In this document: positions 7,510-17,407 of the stretch, in pieces
Layout: each line of letters starts with the position of its first letter
How positions within the stretch are numbered: the first letter of the stretch is position 1
Source of the DNA: Pseudomonadota bacterium
GTDB taxonomy: Bacteria > Desulfobacterota > Syntrophorhabdia > Syntrophorhabdales > Syntrophorhabdaceae
Length of the DNA: 34,697 nucleotides
Assembly: GCA_026388245.1 (NCBI GenBank)
Contig: JAPLKD010000066.1
Span: 1 to 34,697 of the forward strand
Direction: 5' to 3'
The notes under the pieces: model-generated
What the model was told of the DNA's origin: nothing
The model's input: only the letters and a program-made list of their open reading frames with translations
Databases searched by the model: none
Program-made: the position numbers and the translations under genes

Positions 7510-10500
7510 TCACAGACCATGCAGGTCCGGTGTTGTATCATGGTTCATCTGCTTCATGCACCATCCACGTCTGCCTTTGCACCACAGTCTGAACCGGTCA
7601 AGGTAAAGGTACATTACCGGCGTCGTATAGAGGGTGAGCATCTGGCTGATCGCCAGCCCGCCGACGATAGTAATGCCCAGGGGACGGCGAAGTTCCGATC
7701 CCACCCCTGTTCCGAGGGCCAGAGGGAGGGCACCGAGGAGCGCTGCCATGGTGGTCATCATGATGGGACGAAACCGCAATAAACAGGCCTCATAAATCGC
7801 ATCCCCGGGTCCCTTTCCTTCCTTGCGCTCTGCTTCCAAAGCAAAGTCGACCATCATGATCCCGTTCTTCTTCACGAGACCTATGAGCAGGAAGAGACCG
7901 ATGAGGGCAATGAGACTCAGTTCCGTACGGCAGATCAGAAGCGCCAGCAGTGCCCCCAAACCTGCTGAAGGCAGGGTGGACAGGATTGTGATGGGGTGTA
8001 TATAGCTCTCATAGAGCATGCCGAGGACAATGTAGACCGCAACAAGTGCCGCAAGGATCAGGAGCGGTTGATTGGCAACCGAGTCCTTGAACGCCTGGGC
8101 TGTGCCTGAAAAACTGGTCCGGATGCCGGAAGGGAATCCCATCTCTCTTTCAGCCTTCTCGACTGCTGCTACCGCGTTCCCAAGCGGTACTTTAGGCGCC
8201 AGATTAAAGGAGATCGTGACGGAAGGGAACTGGCCCTGGTGAGGAACGGCAAGAGAAGTGGCAGACAGTTCGAACTTCGCAAAAGCGCTGAGCGGTACCA
8301 TTGCCCCTTTAGTGGACTTTATGTAAATTTCCTTAAGTGTTTCTGGGCTTTGCCAGAAGCGGGGTTCAACGACCATGACCACGCGGTATTGGTTTAAAAG
8401 CGTGTACATGATAGAGACCTGACGCTGACCGAATGCATCGTAGAGAGTATTATCTATCATTGCAGCAGTAATCCCGAGTCGCGAGGCTGTATCCCGGTCG
8501 ATTACGAGCATGGCCTGCAGCCCCTTCACCTGCTGGTCACTACTCACGTCAACCAGTTCAGGCAATGTACGCATTTTCAGGACAATGCGCGGGCCCCATG
8601 TGTAGAGATCCGAGATTTCTCCGGCCTGGAGTGTATACTGATAGAGGGCGTTGCCCCCTCTTCCTCCGATACGCAGGTCCTGTACGGGCTGAAGATAGGT
8701 AGGCGTCCCCGGCAGTCCTGCAAGCTTCTTCCGGAGCCTTGACATGAGCTCGCTTAAGCTGCTTTTCCGTTGTTCAAAGGGCTTCAGTGTAATAAACATG
8801 GATGCGGTATTCGCAGCACTGCCACCCCTGCCCCCGCCGGTGAAGCCGGCCACGTACTCCACATCAGGGTCTTCTTTAATGGTGTTTACCACAGTCGCCA
8901 GTTTTGCCTTCATGGCCTGAAAGGATATATCCTGTTCCGCCTGAATGGTGCCTCGAATGCGTCCGGTATCCGTTTCCGGGAAAAAACCCTTCGGGACAAC
9001 GAAGAAGAGGCAGATATTGACTATGAACGTGGCCACTGTTACGCCAAGCATGAAGCGCGAGTGGCGCAGTGCCCACCTGAGCGTCACATCGTAACGATCC
9101 CGCATCCAGTTAAAGGCTCTCTCACTCATCCTGTAGAGCCAGTGGTGAGCATAGCTTTTTTCAGGTTTAAGAAGCATGGCGCACATCATAGGCGTTGTGG
9201 TGAGTGAGACCACGAGGGAGACCATGATTGCAGCGGAAAGAGTCACAGCAAACTCGCGGAACAAACGACCCACCATGCCGCCCATGAGGAGAATGGGGAT
9301 GAATACGGCAACGAGGGAAATACTCATGGAAAGGACCGTAAAAGCGATCTCCTTTGATCCCCGCAATGCTGCTTGCATGGGGGATAGTCCCTTTTCCATA
9401 TACCTGGTAATATTCTCGAGGACAACAATAGCATCGTCCACCACGAACCCGGTGGCGATAGTGAGCGCCATGAGGGAGAGGTTATCGAGATTATAATCAC
9501 AGAGGTACATGATTCCGAATGTACCGATGAGTGACACTCCTACTGCAACAGCAGGAATGATGGTGGAGCGGATGTGCCTTAAGAAGCCGAAGACCACAAG
9601 AATTACGAGGGCAGCAGAAACGATGAGCGCCCTCTCAACGTCCTTCAGGGAACCACGTATGGGCGGTGTGCGGTCCTGGACGACTGATACCTTGACGCTC
9701 CCCGGCAAGGCGGCTGCTAATTGAGGGAGCAGATCACGAACTCGATCCACGGTTTCGATGATGTTTGCCCCCGGCTGACGGAAGATAATTACCATAACGG
9801 ATGGTTTACCGTTCACGAGCCCAGCAGTATTCACGTCCTCCACCGAATCTTCCACGGTGGCCACGTCCAGCAGCCGTACTGCCGCACCGGCCCTGTAGGC
9901 AACGATCACCTGCCGGTACTGAACGGCCTGTCGAAGCTGATCATTGGCCTTAATCTCCCATGTTCTCGTATCGTCCGACACCTGCCCTTTCGGCTTATTT
10001 ACATTAGTGGAGGCCAGCACGCCGCGCACATCCGCCATGCTGATCCCGTACTTGTTCAGCGCTGTGGGATTTAGCTCCACGCGGACCGCCGGAAGTGAAC
10101 TGCCCCCTATAAATACCTGACCTACGCCCCTCACCTGTGACAGTTTCTGCTGCATTATACTCGATGCGGCGTCATACAACTGGGGCGTACCTATCACGTC
10201 GGATTGGAGGGCAACGATGAGGACAGGCGCATCGGCCGGGTTGACCTTGCGGTATGTCGGATTATTGGGAAGGTTCGGCGGTAAGAACCCCCGGGCTGCA
10301 TTGATCGCCGCCTGCACATCACGAGCAGCACCGTCAATATTGCGGTTCAGGTCGAACTGCATCGTGATGTTTGTCGTGCCACGGAAACTGGTGGATGTCA
10401 TTTCGGTTACACCTGCAATACGCCCGAACTGGCGCTCAAGAGGCGCGGCAACGGATGTTGCCATAGTCTCCGGGTCTGCCCCGGGTAGTCCCGCCGACAC

Positions 10501-10638
10501 CTGGATGGTCGGAAAATCCACCTGGGGTAATGGGGCGACAGGCAGCATCTGAAAGGCAATCACACCGGAGAGTACTATCCCTAAAGTAATGAGAGTGGTC
10601 GCAACAGGCCTATGGATAAAAATCGCCGAGAAGTTCAT
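7510..10638 (-). CDS. mdtC: RND multidrug efflux inner-membrane subunit, MdtC/MuxC-like
   Basis: A 1042-residue proton-driven HAE1-family RND transporter. It has twelve expected membrane helices with two large periplasmic loops. The N-terminus [15 protein letters not shown] is the family start. The proton-relay motif in helix 4 is [13 protein letters not shown] with paired Asp, and the C-terminal half has [19 protein letters not shown] and [19 protein letters not shown]. Two different RND genes in tandem after one adaptor gene is the MdtBC/MuxBC arrangement, in which the two proteins form a heterotrimer; which one is B or C is inferred from order. It overlaps the upstream RND gene by 4 bp. 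Substrates cannot be read from sequence. Confidence 0.92.
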   Translation of the reverse strand: MNFSAIFIHRPVATTLITLGIVLSGVIAFQMLPVAPLPQVDFPTIQVSAGLPGADPETMATSVAAPLERQFGRIAGVTEMTSTSFRGTTNITMQFDLNRNIDGAARDVQAAINAARGFLPPNLPNNPTYRKVNPADAPVLIVALQSDVIGTPQLYDAASSIMQQKLSQVRGVGQVFIGGSSLPAVRVELNPTALNKYGISMADVRGVLASTNVNKPKGQVSDDTRTWEIKANDQLRQAVQYRQVIVAYRAGAAVRLLDVATVEDSVEDVNTAGLVNGKPSVMVIIFRQPGANIIETVDRVRDLLPQLAAALPGSVKVSVVQDRTPPIRGSLKDVERALIVSAALVILVVFGFLRHIRSTIIPAVAVGVSLIGTFGIMYLCDYNLDNLSLMALTIATGFVVDDAIVVLENITRYMEKGLSPMQAALRGSKEIAFTVLSMSISLVAVFIPILLMGGMVGRLFREFAVTLSAAIMVSLVVSLTTTPMMCAMLLKPEKSYAHHWLYRMSERAFNWMRDRYDVTLRWALRHSRFMLGVTVATFIVNICLFFVVPKGFFPETDTGRIRGTIQAEQDISFQAMKAKLATVVNTIKEDPDVEYVAGFTGGGRGGSAANTASMFITLKPFEQRKSSLSELMSRLRKKLAGLPGTPTYLQPVQDLRIGGRGGNALYQYTLQAGEISDLYTWGPRIVLKMRTLPELVDVSSDQQVKGLQAMLVIDRDTASRLGITAAMIDNTLYDAFGQRQVSIMYTLLNQYRVVMVVEPRFWQSPETLKEIYIKSTKGAMVPLSAFAKFELSATSLAVPHQGQFPSVTISFNLAPKVPLGNAVAAVEKAEREMGFPSGIRTSFSGTAQAFKDSVANQPLLILAALVAVYIVLGMLYESYIHPITILSTLPSAGLGALLALLICRTELSLIALIGLFLLIGLVKKNGIMMVDFALEAERKEGKGPGDAIYEACLLRFRPIMMTTMAALLGALPLALGTGVGSELRRPLGITIVGGLAISQMLTLYTTPVMYLYLDRFRLWCKGRRGWCMKQMNHDTTPDLHGL

Positions 10639-13600
10639 TGACTTTTCGTGCCTTCCAGCTCGCTGCCCGTTCCCTTAAACCGCCGGAGCCGCTTTGCCAT
10701 GCGGTCAAAGGCGAGATAAATTACGGGCGTTGTGTAGAGGGTCAGAATCTGGCTGATGATCAACCCGCCGACAATGGTGATTCCCAGAGGTCGGCGAAGC
10801 TCTGATCCCACACCTGTTCCCAGGGCCAATGGGAGGGCACCGAGGAGCGCTGCCATGGTGGTCATCATGATGGGCCGGAACCTGAGGAGTGAAGCCTGAT
10901 AAATTGCATCCTGAGGGCTCTTCCCTTCCGTACGCTCGGCATCCAGAGCAAAGTCCACCATCATGATGCCATTCTTCTTCACAATGCCGATGAGCAGAAT
11001 GATGCCGATGAGGGCGATGACACTGAACTCGGAGCGACAGACCATGAGCGCGAGAATCGCTCCCACGCCCGCGGAGGGCAGTGTAGACAGGATGGTAATG
11101 GGGTGGATGTAGCTCTCATAAAGTATCCCGAGGACAATGTAGACCGTGATAAGGGCTGCAAGGATCAAAAACGGTTCATTTGCCAGTGAGATCCTGAACG
11201 CTTGGGCAGTCCCCTGGAAGCTACCCCTGATGCTGGCCGGGAAGTCCATCTTTTTTTCAGCGGATTCGATGGCTGCTACCGCATGTCCCAGGGCTGCTCC
11301 GGGCGCTAGATTGAAGGAGATCGTCGCAGCGGGAAACTGACCCTGGCGGCTGATAACGAGCGGTCCAGTGGTCTCAGAGGTTTTGACAAATGCCCCGAGA
11401 GGCACCTGCCCGCCGTTTATGCCGCGAAGATAGATAGATTGCAGCGCTTCCGGACCTTTTTGGAAGTCGGGTTTAACGGCCAGGACAACACGGTACTGAT
11501 TTAACTGCGTAAAGATGGTGGAGACCTGCCGCTGACCGAATGCGTTATAGAGGGCGTCATCAATCATCTGCGGTGTAATGCCCAGCCGTGAGGCTGTGCT
11601 GCGGTCGAATTCAACGAAGAGTTGCAGCCCTTTGTCCTGCTGGTCGCTGCTCACGTCACGAAGCTCGGGATGAGTACGGAGCGCATCAACAAGTTTGGGG
11701 GCTAATGTATTCAGCTCATCGAGGTCAGGATCCTCAAGGGTATACTGATACTGGGTACGGGCCACCCGTGCGTCGACAGTAAGGTCCTGTACCGGCTGCA
11801 TGAATAGCGTGATCCCCTCGACCTTAGCCAGTTCCGGCTGGAGGCGCCGGATCACCTCGCTCGCGTTTACCCTCCTCTTTGAAAGGGGCTTAAGGTTAAT
11901 GAGGACTCGTCCGCTATTGAGCGTAACGTTCGTTCCGTCTATGCCAATAAAAGACGAGAGGCTTTCAACTGCCGGGTCCTTGAGAATCACCCGGGCGAGG
12001 GACTGCTGACGGTCGGCCATAGCCGCGAAGGAGACCGATTGCGGCGCTTCTGAAATCCCCTGAATAACCCCCGTATCCTGGACAGGAAAGAAACCTTTGG
12101 GCACGTAGTAAAACAACAGAACCGTAAAGACCAGCGTACCCGCAGCCACCCAGAGAGTAGACCGCTGGTGCCTCAACACCCATGCCAATGTCCTGCCATA
12201 GAATCCGATCACCCGGTCGAAAACCCTTTGTGACGAGCGGTAGAACCTTCCCTGCTGAGCCTCGGTTTCGTGTTTGAGCAGCTTTGCGCACATCATGGGC
12301 GTGAGTGTGAGTGATACGACAGCGGAAATGACTATCGTAATACCAAGGGTAATTGCAAATTCACGGAACAGCCGTCCCACCACATCACCCATAAACAGGA
12401 GCGGAATGAGCACGGCGATGAGCGACACGGTCAAGGACAGGATGGTAAAACCTATCTGTTTGGAACCTTTCAGGGCTGCCTGAAGCGGAGGGTCTCCTGC
12501 CTCAATATACCTGGCCACATTCTCGATCATAACGATCGCGTCATCCACCACAAAACCGGTGGAAATGGTAAGCGCCATCAAAGAGAGGTTATTCAGGCTG
12601 AACCCCAGGAGATACATGGCACCGAAACTTCCCACAAGGGACAGGGGCACGGCCACACTGGGGATGATTGTTGCAGCTACGTTACGCAGGAAGAAAAACA
12701 TCACCAGAACGACAAGCGCCACAGCGAGCATCATCTCAAACTGTACGTCATGGACTGACGCCCGGATCGTGGTGGTGCGGTCGGTCAGTACGGAAACCTG
12801 TACGGCAGAAGGCAAGGAATTTTGAAGCTGCGGCAATACATTCTTGATGCGGTCAACGACCTCGATAACATTTGCTCCAGGTTGACGCTGAATATTGACA
12901 ACGACCGCCGGGTCACCATTCATCCAGGCTGCCTGTTTCACGTTTTCGGCATCATCAATCGCCTCAGCCACGTCAGACAACATTACGGGTGCACCATTAC
13001 GATAGGCGACGACCAGGGACTGGTATTCCCGACTCGAAAAAAGCTGATCGTTGGCCCCGATTATGTAAGAAAGCCGTGGACCATCGAAGCTCCCTTTTGC
13101 CTGGTTGACATTGGCAGTAGCAATGGCGACTCTCAGGTCTTCCAGCGTCAGCCCATAGGCAGCCAGCGCCACAGGATTGGCATGAACCCGCACAGCAGGT
13201 CTCTGCCCGCCGCTGATACTCACCAGCCCTACCCCCGGGAGCTGAGAAATTTTCTGGGCAAATCGGGTATCAGCGAGGTCCTCCACTTGTGTGAGCGGCA
13301 TGGTCTTTGAGGTCAGGGCAAGGGTCAGGATCGGGGCATCAGCGGGGTTTACTTTGCTGTACACAGGTGGGATCGGAAGATCTCGCGGCAGATAGGTGAA
13401 GGAGGCATTTATTGCCGCCTGAACCTGCTGCTCCGCAACATCGAGGCTTAGATCAAGGGTGAACTGAAGTGTAATTATCGAGCTCCCGCTTGAACTTGTC
13501 GAAGTCATCTGAGTAAGCCCGGGCATTTGACCGAACTGCCGCTCCAACGGCGCTGTCACGGATGATGCCATGACATCAGGGCTTCCACCCGGATAGAACG

Positions 13601-13745
13601 TACGTACCTGAATAGTCGGGTAATCGACCTGTGGCAAGGCAGATACCGGAAGCTGTTTATATGCCACTATGCCGCTCAGAAGAATGGCTGCCATCAGCAG
13701 GGTTGTTGCAACAGGCCGGGAGATGAAGGGGCGGGAAAGATTCAT
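10635..13745 (-). CDS. mdtB: RND multidrug efflux inner-membrane subunit, MdtB/MuxB-like
   Basis: A 1036-residue RND transporter, partner of the gene downstream. It begins [24 protein letters not shown] and has [19 protein letters not shown] in helix 4, with the proton-relay Asp pair. [19 protein letters not shown] follows later. The C-terminus is short and basic. It overlaps the adaptor gene (13742-13745) and mdtC (10635-10638) by 4 bp each, so translation is probably coupled, as expected for subunits of one complex. Stretches are identical in DNA to mdtC (for example 10831-10874). Confidence 0.92.
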   Translation of the reverse strand: MNLSRPFISRPVATTLLMAAILLSGIVAYKQLPVSALPQVDYPTIQVRTFYPGGSPDVMASSVTAPLERQFGQMPGLTQMTSTSSSGSSIITLQFTLDLSLDVAEQQVQAAINASFTYLPRDLPIPPVYSKVNPADAPILTLALTSKTMPLTQVEDLADTRFAQKISQLPGVGLVSISGGQRPAVRVHANPVALAAYGLTLEDLRVAIATANVNQAKGSFDGPRLSYIIGANDQLFSSREYQSLVVAYRNGAPVMLSDVAEAIDDAENVKQAAWMNGDPAVVVNIQRQPGANVIEVVDRIKNVLPQLQNSLPSAVQVSVLTDRTTTIRASVHDVQFEMMLAVALVVLVMFFFLRNVAATIIPSVAVPLSLVGSFGAMYLLGFSLNNLSLMALTISTGFVVDDAIVMIENVARYIEAGDPPLQAALKGSKQIGFTILSLTVSLIAVLIPLLFMGDVVGRLFREFAITLGITIVISAVVSLTLTPMMCAKLLKHETEAQQGRFYRSSQRVFDRVIGFYGRTLAWVLRHQRSTLWVAAGTLVFTVLLFYYVPKGFFPVQDTGVIQGISEAPQSVSFAAMADRQQSLARVILKDPAVESLSSFIGIDGTNVTLNSGRVLINLKPLSKRRVNASEVIRRLQPELAKVEGITLFMQPVQDLTVDARVARTQYQYTLEDPDLDELNTLAPKLVDALRTHPELRDVSSDQQDKGLQLFVEFDRSTASRLGITPQMIDDALYNAFGQRQVSTIFTQLNQYRVVLAVKPDFQKGPEALQSIYLRGINGGQVPLGAFVKTSETTGPLVISRQGQFPAATISFNLAPGAALGHAVAAIESAEKKMDFPASIRGSFQGTAQAFRISLANEPFLILAALITVYIVLGILYESYIHPITILSTLPSAGVGAILALMVCRSEFSVIALIGIILLIGIVKKNGIMMVDFALDAERTEGKSPQDAIYQASLLRFRPIMMTTMAALLGALPLALGTGVGSELRRPLGITIVGGLIISQILTLYTTPVIYLAFDRMAKRLRRFKGTGSELEGTKSQ

Positions 13746-14965
13746 TTATTGGGATCCTTTCGGGAAGTTTCTTTACCCTGTCCTTTAATTTCTACCTTCA
13801 CACCTTCCCTGAGCCTGTCTGCACCATCTGTTACTACCAGTTCGTCAGGCGACGCCCCTGTTTGGATCAAGGCTTCGATGCCCTGGACCTCACCGACACT
13901 CACCGGACGCATGCTCACGGTCCGGTCTTCCTTAACCACGTAAACGAATGTGCCCTGGGGTCCGCGTTGGATAGCAGATGAGGGCACGATAGTAGCGTTT
14001 CGCCTAACATCTACCAGCAAACGGGCATTAACAAACTGATTCGGAAACAGGTCGTTCTGCTTATTCTGGAACATTGCTTTAAGCTTAACTGTTCCTGTAC
14101 CTGTATCAATCTGGTTGTCGATAGTAAATAGAGATCCTGTGGCAAGCTTCTCCTTTTGCTCCCGGTCATAGGCCTCCACGGGCAATTGCCCCCCTGTTTT
14201 GAACCTGCGAAGCACCTGCGGAAGATTGTCTTCAGGGATGGGGAAAATGACGGTGATGGGTTGAAGTTGTGTGATCACAACCAAGCCGTTTGTATCACCG
14301 GCGCGAACCATGTTGCCCGGGTCAACAAGACGAAATCCGATACGACCCGTGATCGGGGAGGTGATCCGGCAATAAACCAACTGCAGTTTTGCATTATCAA
14401 TAAGCCCCTGGTCAACCTTGACAGCGCCTTCATACTGTCGAACCAGCGCCTCCTGTGTGTCGAGCTGCTGCTTTGAGATCGAATCCTGCTGCCAGAGCAC
14501 CCGGTATCTCTGCAGATCGATTTGAGCATTTTTCAGGAAAGCTTGATCACGCGCCATCTGACCTTCAGCCTGGCCCAACTGTACCTCAAAAGGCCGCGGA
14601 TCGATTACGGCCAGCAGATCTCCCTTGTTGACGATTTGACCTTCCTTGTAGAGGACCTCCATTAGTTGTCCGTCCACACGGGTCTTAACCGTCACCGTGT
14701 TGAGCGGAGTAACCGTGCCCAAACCGTTAATATATAAGGCTATATCGCCTTTTTTCACTGCCGCTGCCGTAACCGGCACGCTGCGTGTCTGAACGTTCAT
14801 TCCTTTCTTGGCAGCACTTGATTGTGCCATCGGCTTTATTAAAAACACGTATACCCCGACGATAATAATACAAACCGCTGCCAGTAAAAGCCACCAGCGT
14901 CTGAACGATGTGGCAAAATAAATCCTTTTAGGAATATCGTTTTTTTCAGTTTCTTGTGTATCCAT
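13742..14965 (-). CDS. mdtA: RND efflux periplasmic adaptor, MdtA/MuxA-like
   Basis: The membrane fusion protein that joins the RND heterotrimer to the outer-membrane channel, 407 residues from this ATG. One N-terminal membrane helix ([20 protein letters not shown]) anchors it; there is no lipobox. Then come the lipoyl half-motifs ([33 protein letters not shown]), an alpha-hairpin of Q-rich heptads, the second lipoyl half ([20 protein letters not shown]) and the beta-barrel domain. The frame can be extended to a TTG six codons upstream, but the only good ribosome site, GGAGG, lies 11 nt before the ATG at 14965. It is the first structural gene after tetR. Confidence 0.92.
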   Translation of the reverse strand: MDTQETEKNDIPKRIYFATSFRRWWLLLAAVCIIIVGVYVFLIKPMAQSSAAKKGMNVQTRSVPVTAAAVKKGDIALYINGLGTVTPLNTVTVKTRVDGQLMEVLYKEGQIVNKGDLLAVIDPRPFEVQLGQAEGQMARDQAFLKNAQIDLQRYRVLWQQDSISKQQLDTQEALVRQYEGAVKVDQGLIDNAKLQLVYCRITSPITGRIGFRLVDPGNMVRAGDTNGLVVITQLQPITVIFPIPEDNLPQVLRRFKTGGQLPVEAYDREQKEKLATGSLFTIDNQIDTGTGTVKLKAMFQNKQNDLFPNQFVNARLLVDVRRNATIVPSSAIQRGPQGTFVYVVKEDRTVSMRPVSVGEVQGIEALIQTGASPDELVVTDGADRLREGVKVEIKGQGKETSRKDPNK

Positions 14966-15217
14966 AGTATGTATGTCCTCCAAAGATTGTTGTAAGCTTA
15001 TTCATGACTCCTATTTATTGCGGTCATTTGCCTCATCACCATGTACCTGAGTATTGTATTCCGGTTCCATAATGTAAATCGATCCCTTGATTTCTTCTCT
15101 ACAATACGATATTCAAAGTATAAGCTATTGCAATAAATATACCGGAAAAAGAGGTTTTGGAAGTATTTTGAATCGTTGAAAAAATAACAAACACCATATA
15201 AAGAAAAACCCTTTATT

Positions 15218-15263
15218 CGACAAAGTTGTTGTCTTTTGCTTGCTAAATTCGACAAAGTTGTCG
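15218..15263. promoter_or_regulatory. Paired operator-like palindromes before the efflux operon
   Basis: CGACAAAGTTGTCG (15250-15263) has perfect 6-bp arms around a 2-bp centre. A second copy with one arm mismatch lies at 15218-15231. The two are 32 bp apart, close to three helical turns, in identical orientation. On the minus strand a weak promoter (TTGTCG, 17 bp, TATATG) would have its -35 inside the second copy reached by a leftward polymerase. The site lies between the tetR stop and mdtA, so it is a likely regulator site for the pump genes. Nothing in 14966-15275 looks like a gene. Confidence 0.55.
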
Positions 15264-15275
15264 ATGATTTGCGGC

Positions 15276-15851
15276 TCATACGCTCCTTAACAGTCCGCGA
15301 AGCGCAAACTCACAACAGCCTTTGACACTAAAAAAACCATCGGGCTCGAGGAGAATAGAAAGAACGAATCCGCGCAGCACAGCGATCACTATTTTTGTCA
15401 CCTCCGCAACGTTGCATTCAAAGAAATCACCTGTCCGAACACCCTCCTTAATTATTTTCTCCACAAGTTTCCTCTGTTTTCGGAAAAACTTTTTTTTCAC
15501 ATCAATCCCGAATGCAAACCCTTTATCTCTGTTTTGAGCCAGGATGATTTCTCTGTGTTTTCTTGCATACTCAAGGTTGATCTTAATAACTTTTCCAATT
15601 GCCTCAGCAGGGTTGTTCACGCCCTCAACAGCCCTTTCCATTTTTTCGGAGAGTTCATCCAGTCTCTCCTTCAAGAGGGTCAAACACAAATCTTCCTTGT
15701 TCCTGAAATAGAGATAAATACCGCCGACACTCATATTGGCATTATTGGCAATCATTCTCATATTTGCACCGCTATATCCGTGCTCTGAAAATGCCTTCAA
15801 TGCGGCATTAAGAATGTTGCTTTTTGAATCTTTTGCTGAACGTATGTTCAT
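15276..15851 (-). CDS. TetR/AcrR family transcriptional regulator
   Basis: A 191-residue regulator. The N-terminal helix-turn-helix domain (about 9-55) has the family layout: ILNAALKAFSEHGYSGANMRMIANNANMSVGGIYLYFRNKEDL in overlapping pieces, ending with the Y-x-Y/H-F-x-x-K-E-x-L signature. The C-terminal ligand and dimer domain is diverged, as usual. It lies directly upstream of the pump operon on the same strand, so it is probably its local repressor; the ligand is unknown. Its promoter (15866-15894) leaves only a few bases of leader before the ATG, and a palindrome covers the start codon, suggesting self-repression. No ribosome-binding site is visible. Confidence 0.9.
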   Translation of the reverse strand: MNIRSAKDSKSNILNAALKAFSEHGYSGANMRMIANNANMSVGGIYLYFRNKEDLCLTLLKERLDELSEKMERAVEGVNNPAEAIGKVIKINLEYARKHREIILAQNRDKGFAFGIDVKKKFFRKQRKLVEKIIKEGVRTGDFFECNVAEVTKIVIAVLRGFVLSILLEPDGFFSVKGCCEFALRGLLRSV

Positions 15852-15894
15852 GTGAACTTATGTTCAGAATATAAAAGTTATCATTATATGTCAA
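15845..15894 (-). promoter_or_regulatory. tetR promoter with overlapping palindromic operator
   Basis: On the minus strand: TTGACA (15894-15889), a 17-bp spacer and TATTCT (15871-15866). The expected start point is near 15859, about 8 nt before the ATG at 15851. TGAAC-ATAA-GTTCA (15865-15852) and the overlapping GTTCA-TG-TGAAC (plus-strand 15846-15857) cover the start point and start codon, a typical position for autorepression. This sequence differs from the palindromes at 15218-15263. Confidence 0.6.
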
Positions 15895-15943
15895 GAACTA
15901 TATACATAAAAACAGGCTCTTTCTGAGACTTCAAAAAGTGCAC

Positions 15944-16000
15944 CTTACAACCGGCAATCAATAAAACCAAGCAAGAACAAAATGTGTAGATTTGTGTTTG
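15944..16000. repeat. Diverged 57-bp repeat, copy B
   Basis: Partner of 3167-3223 in the same orientation; see that entry for the conserved blocks. It lies in the gap 15895-16155, where I see no convincing gene. Confidence 0.6.
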
Positions 16001-16155
16001 AAAGCCAGTATGTTTCCTATTTGATCAAAACTATTACAGGAAGGAGTGCTCAACAGCAATGAAAACAGAGATCCCTTTATTTTGGGTGCCTTATATCAAT
16101 TCGCGGTTTTGCACGTCTTCCCTCTTCCCCCACCCCAATGGCGCGCGAAGCGCTC

Positions 16156-16302
16156 TCACGCCTGAGGTTTCTTGTGCGGCTTTTTCTTCTCCGGCGGAGG
16201 TTCAGGAGCAATAGGTATCCGCAGTTCCACTAAAGCACAGAAAACATGCAGCTCATCAAGAAGCGCCACAAGGTCAGGTTTTGTGTATTTTTTGGTGCCC
16301 AT
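16156..16302 (-). pseudogene. Probable C-terminal fragment of a ParB-like protein
   Basis: A 48-residue frame starting MGTKKYTKPDLVALL and ending in a Pro/Lys-rich tail (APEPPPEKKKPHKKP). It has no good ribosome site, and a stop lies a few codons upstream. ParB/RepB-like proteins of this group, as I recall them, end with a helix of the type KPDLxxLLxELxxxCALVE and a basic tail, and a ParB middle fragment lies just upstream on the same strand. I infer that both come from one broken gene. It could instead be an independent small hypothetical gene. Confidence 0.45.
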
Positions 16303-16308
16303 CTCAAG

Positions 16309-16436
16309 GAAGTTTTAAGTTCCAAGTTTTAAGTTTTAAGTTAAGAACAGACAAAATCACTGATGCAGCTTTGAGATGGTTAGTATTATTATGTGGGGGT
16401 TCAACACAAAACTCAACACTCAAAACTCAACACTGT
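16309..16436. repeat. Two blocks of simple phrase repeats splitting the ParB-like gene
   Basis: Block 1 (about 16309-16344) repeats aagttttaag/aagttccaag. Block 2 (about 16399-16436) repeats aactcaacact and caaaactcaacact. The ParB frame loses similarity exactly where block 2 begins: PDL, then RNSVEF and a stop. Confidence 0.65.
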
Positions 16437-16752
16437 TTCTAAGGTCAGGACATTCGAGGTTCGCAGCGAAAAGATACCCCTGCGAAACGGGGAGCGTTCT
16501 TTGCCTGATAGCTGTCTGAATCTCATCGGAAAGTTTCAAAAGTGAAATCCCGTTAAACAGCGTAGTTATTGACTTTCCGGTGATCTCAAGAGTTTCTATA
16601 ACTGTTGTAGAAAAACCCTCCGATACATAGTCAGGGGACCGGTTATAATTTACCAGCTCACCCATCACCCCGTCCACATCATACCCCTTATCCGGATGTT
16701 TCGCCTGGATGAATGCGAGAATTCCTTTGGCTTGGTCCATGGGGTTTAAGTC
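16420..16752 (-). pseudogene. ParB/RepB-like partition protein, middle fragment
   Basis: The reading frame gives DLNPMDQAKGILAFIQA, the linker usually seen as ENLQRE-DLNP in ParB proteins. It then gives a helix-turn-helix region (ITGKSITTLFNGISLLKL, SDEIQTAIRQRTLPVSQGY) matching the ParB/KorB DNA-binding domain. The N-terminal CTPase/ParBc domain is missing, an in-frame TAG (16753-16755) lies directly before DLNP, and the end is cut by a simple-repeat block. An ATG at 16740 leaves a 106-codon open frame, but the product would be a headless fragment. Whether it came from a plasmid, an integrative element or a chromosomal homologue cannot be told. Confidence 0.65.
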
Positions 16753-16790
16753 CTAATCAAAACCATAACGCCCATTGCCCTTGTCATCTA

Positions 16791-17165
16791 TCATTTTAAG
16801 GGTAGGCTGCGATAGCGGACGGATGTTTCGTCAACGGTGACTACGGCTCCCTCTTTTAGTTGATTTTCAATTGCACTCACAGCATCAATGATTCTGGCAG
16901 TTATGAAATCAGGCTTCGCATTTTCGACCCTGAGGTTAATCAGGCTTGGTTTTGCATACCCACCTATCGCCAAAAGCATCGAGTAATCAAGGTCATGTGT
17001 TATAATGACTTTATTCTTTTCTTTCGCATATTCGAGTATGTCTATATCTTTGCTGCCAATATCCATTACTTCAGATACCCTTTCGATACTCCAGCCCATT
17101 TCCCTTAATTTTAAAACTGTCAATGGCGATATGTTCATATTCGCAAAAAAATCAAGTTCAGGCAT
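16791..17165 (-). CDS. DUF5615 PIN-like protein, probable toxin of a TA-like pair
   Basis: A 124-residue protein of the DUF5615 (Mut7-C/PIN-like) family. It opens with F-F-A-N-M-N-I-S-P and V-L-K-L-R-E-M-G-W, the usual D/N-x-N-x-x-x-x-V-x-x-x-L-x-x-x-G opening. It then has the acidic motif VIITHDLDYSMLL (aspartates expected in a PIN-type metal site) and an Arg-Val-Glu strand near residue 78. PIN-fold members are typically metal-dependent RNases, so nuclease activity is inferred. It overlaps the DUF433 gene by 8 bp, the standard order of antitoxin then toxin. The family's strongly conserved first acidic residue is Asp5 in LDFFANMN. Confidence 0.85.
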   Translation of the reverse strand: MPELDFFANMNISPLTVLKLREMGWSIERVSEVMDIGSKDIDILEYAKEKNKVIITHDLDYSMLLAIGGYAKPSLINLRVENAKPDFITARIIDAVSAIENQLKEGAVVTVDETSVRYRSLPLK

Positions 17166-17403
17166 TCACAACCTTTTTCAGCGGAAGCGACTTTGCCTTT
17201 TCAGAAGAAAGCCATGCTGCATATTTAAGAGACTGGACAATATCCTCCTCGACAAGTTCCGGATAAGCCTGCAAAATTTCTTCCTTAGTCATACCGCTGG
17301 CGATCTGTTTAAGGATTATAGAAACTGTTATGCGCATTCCTCTGATAGTGGGCTGACCAAGACAGACTTCCGGGTTGATGGTGATGTGATCTAATTCTTT
17401 CAT
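17158..17403 (-). CDS. DUF433 family protein, probable antitoxin
   Basis: An 81-residue protein: DHITINPEVCLGQPTIRGMRITV followed by a small helical domain (EEILQAYPELVEEDIVQSLKYAAWL). This is the DUF433 signature, a helix-turn-helix-like antitoxin family usually encoded next to DUF5615. The frame is open further upstream, but GAGGGAG lies about 8 nt before this ATG, and the family starts here. That ribosome site lies inside one arm of a 13-bp inverted repeat whose other arm is 117 bp upstream (17538-17550), so translation or transcription may be controlled through it. Confidence 0.87.
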   Translation of the reverse strand: MKELDHITINPEVCLGQPTIRGMRITVSIILKQIASGMTKEEILQAYPELVEEDIVQSLKYAAWLSSEKAKSLPLKKVVNA

Positions 17404-17407
17404 AGTT

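Noticed and set aside
14998..15279. Minus-strand frame of 93 codons between tetR and mdtA
   Set aside because: The translation has no family features, is rich in Tyr, Phe, Asn and Arg as in AT-rich spacer DNA, and covers the paired palindromes and probable promoter of the pump operon.
16059..16214. Plus-strand frame of 51 codons starting MKTEIPLFWVPYINS, after an AAGGAG site
   Set aside because: The site is spaced about 12 nt away, the frame runs antisense over the ParB-like C-terminal fragment, and I recognise no family.
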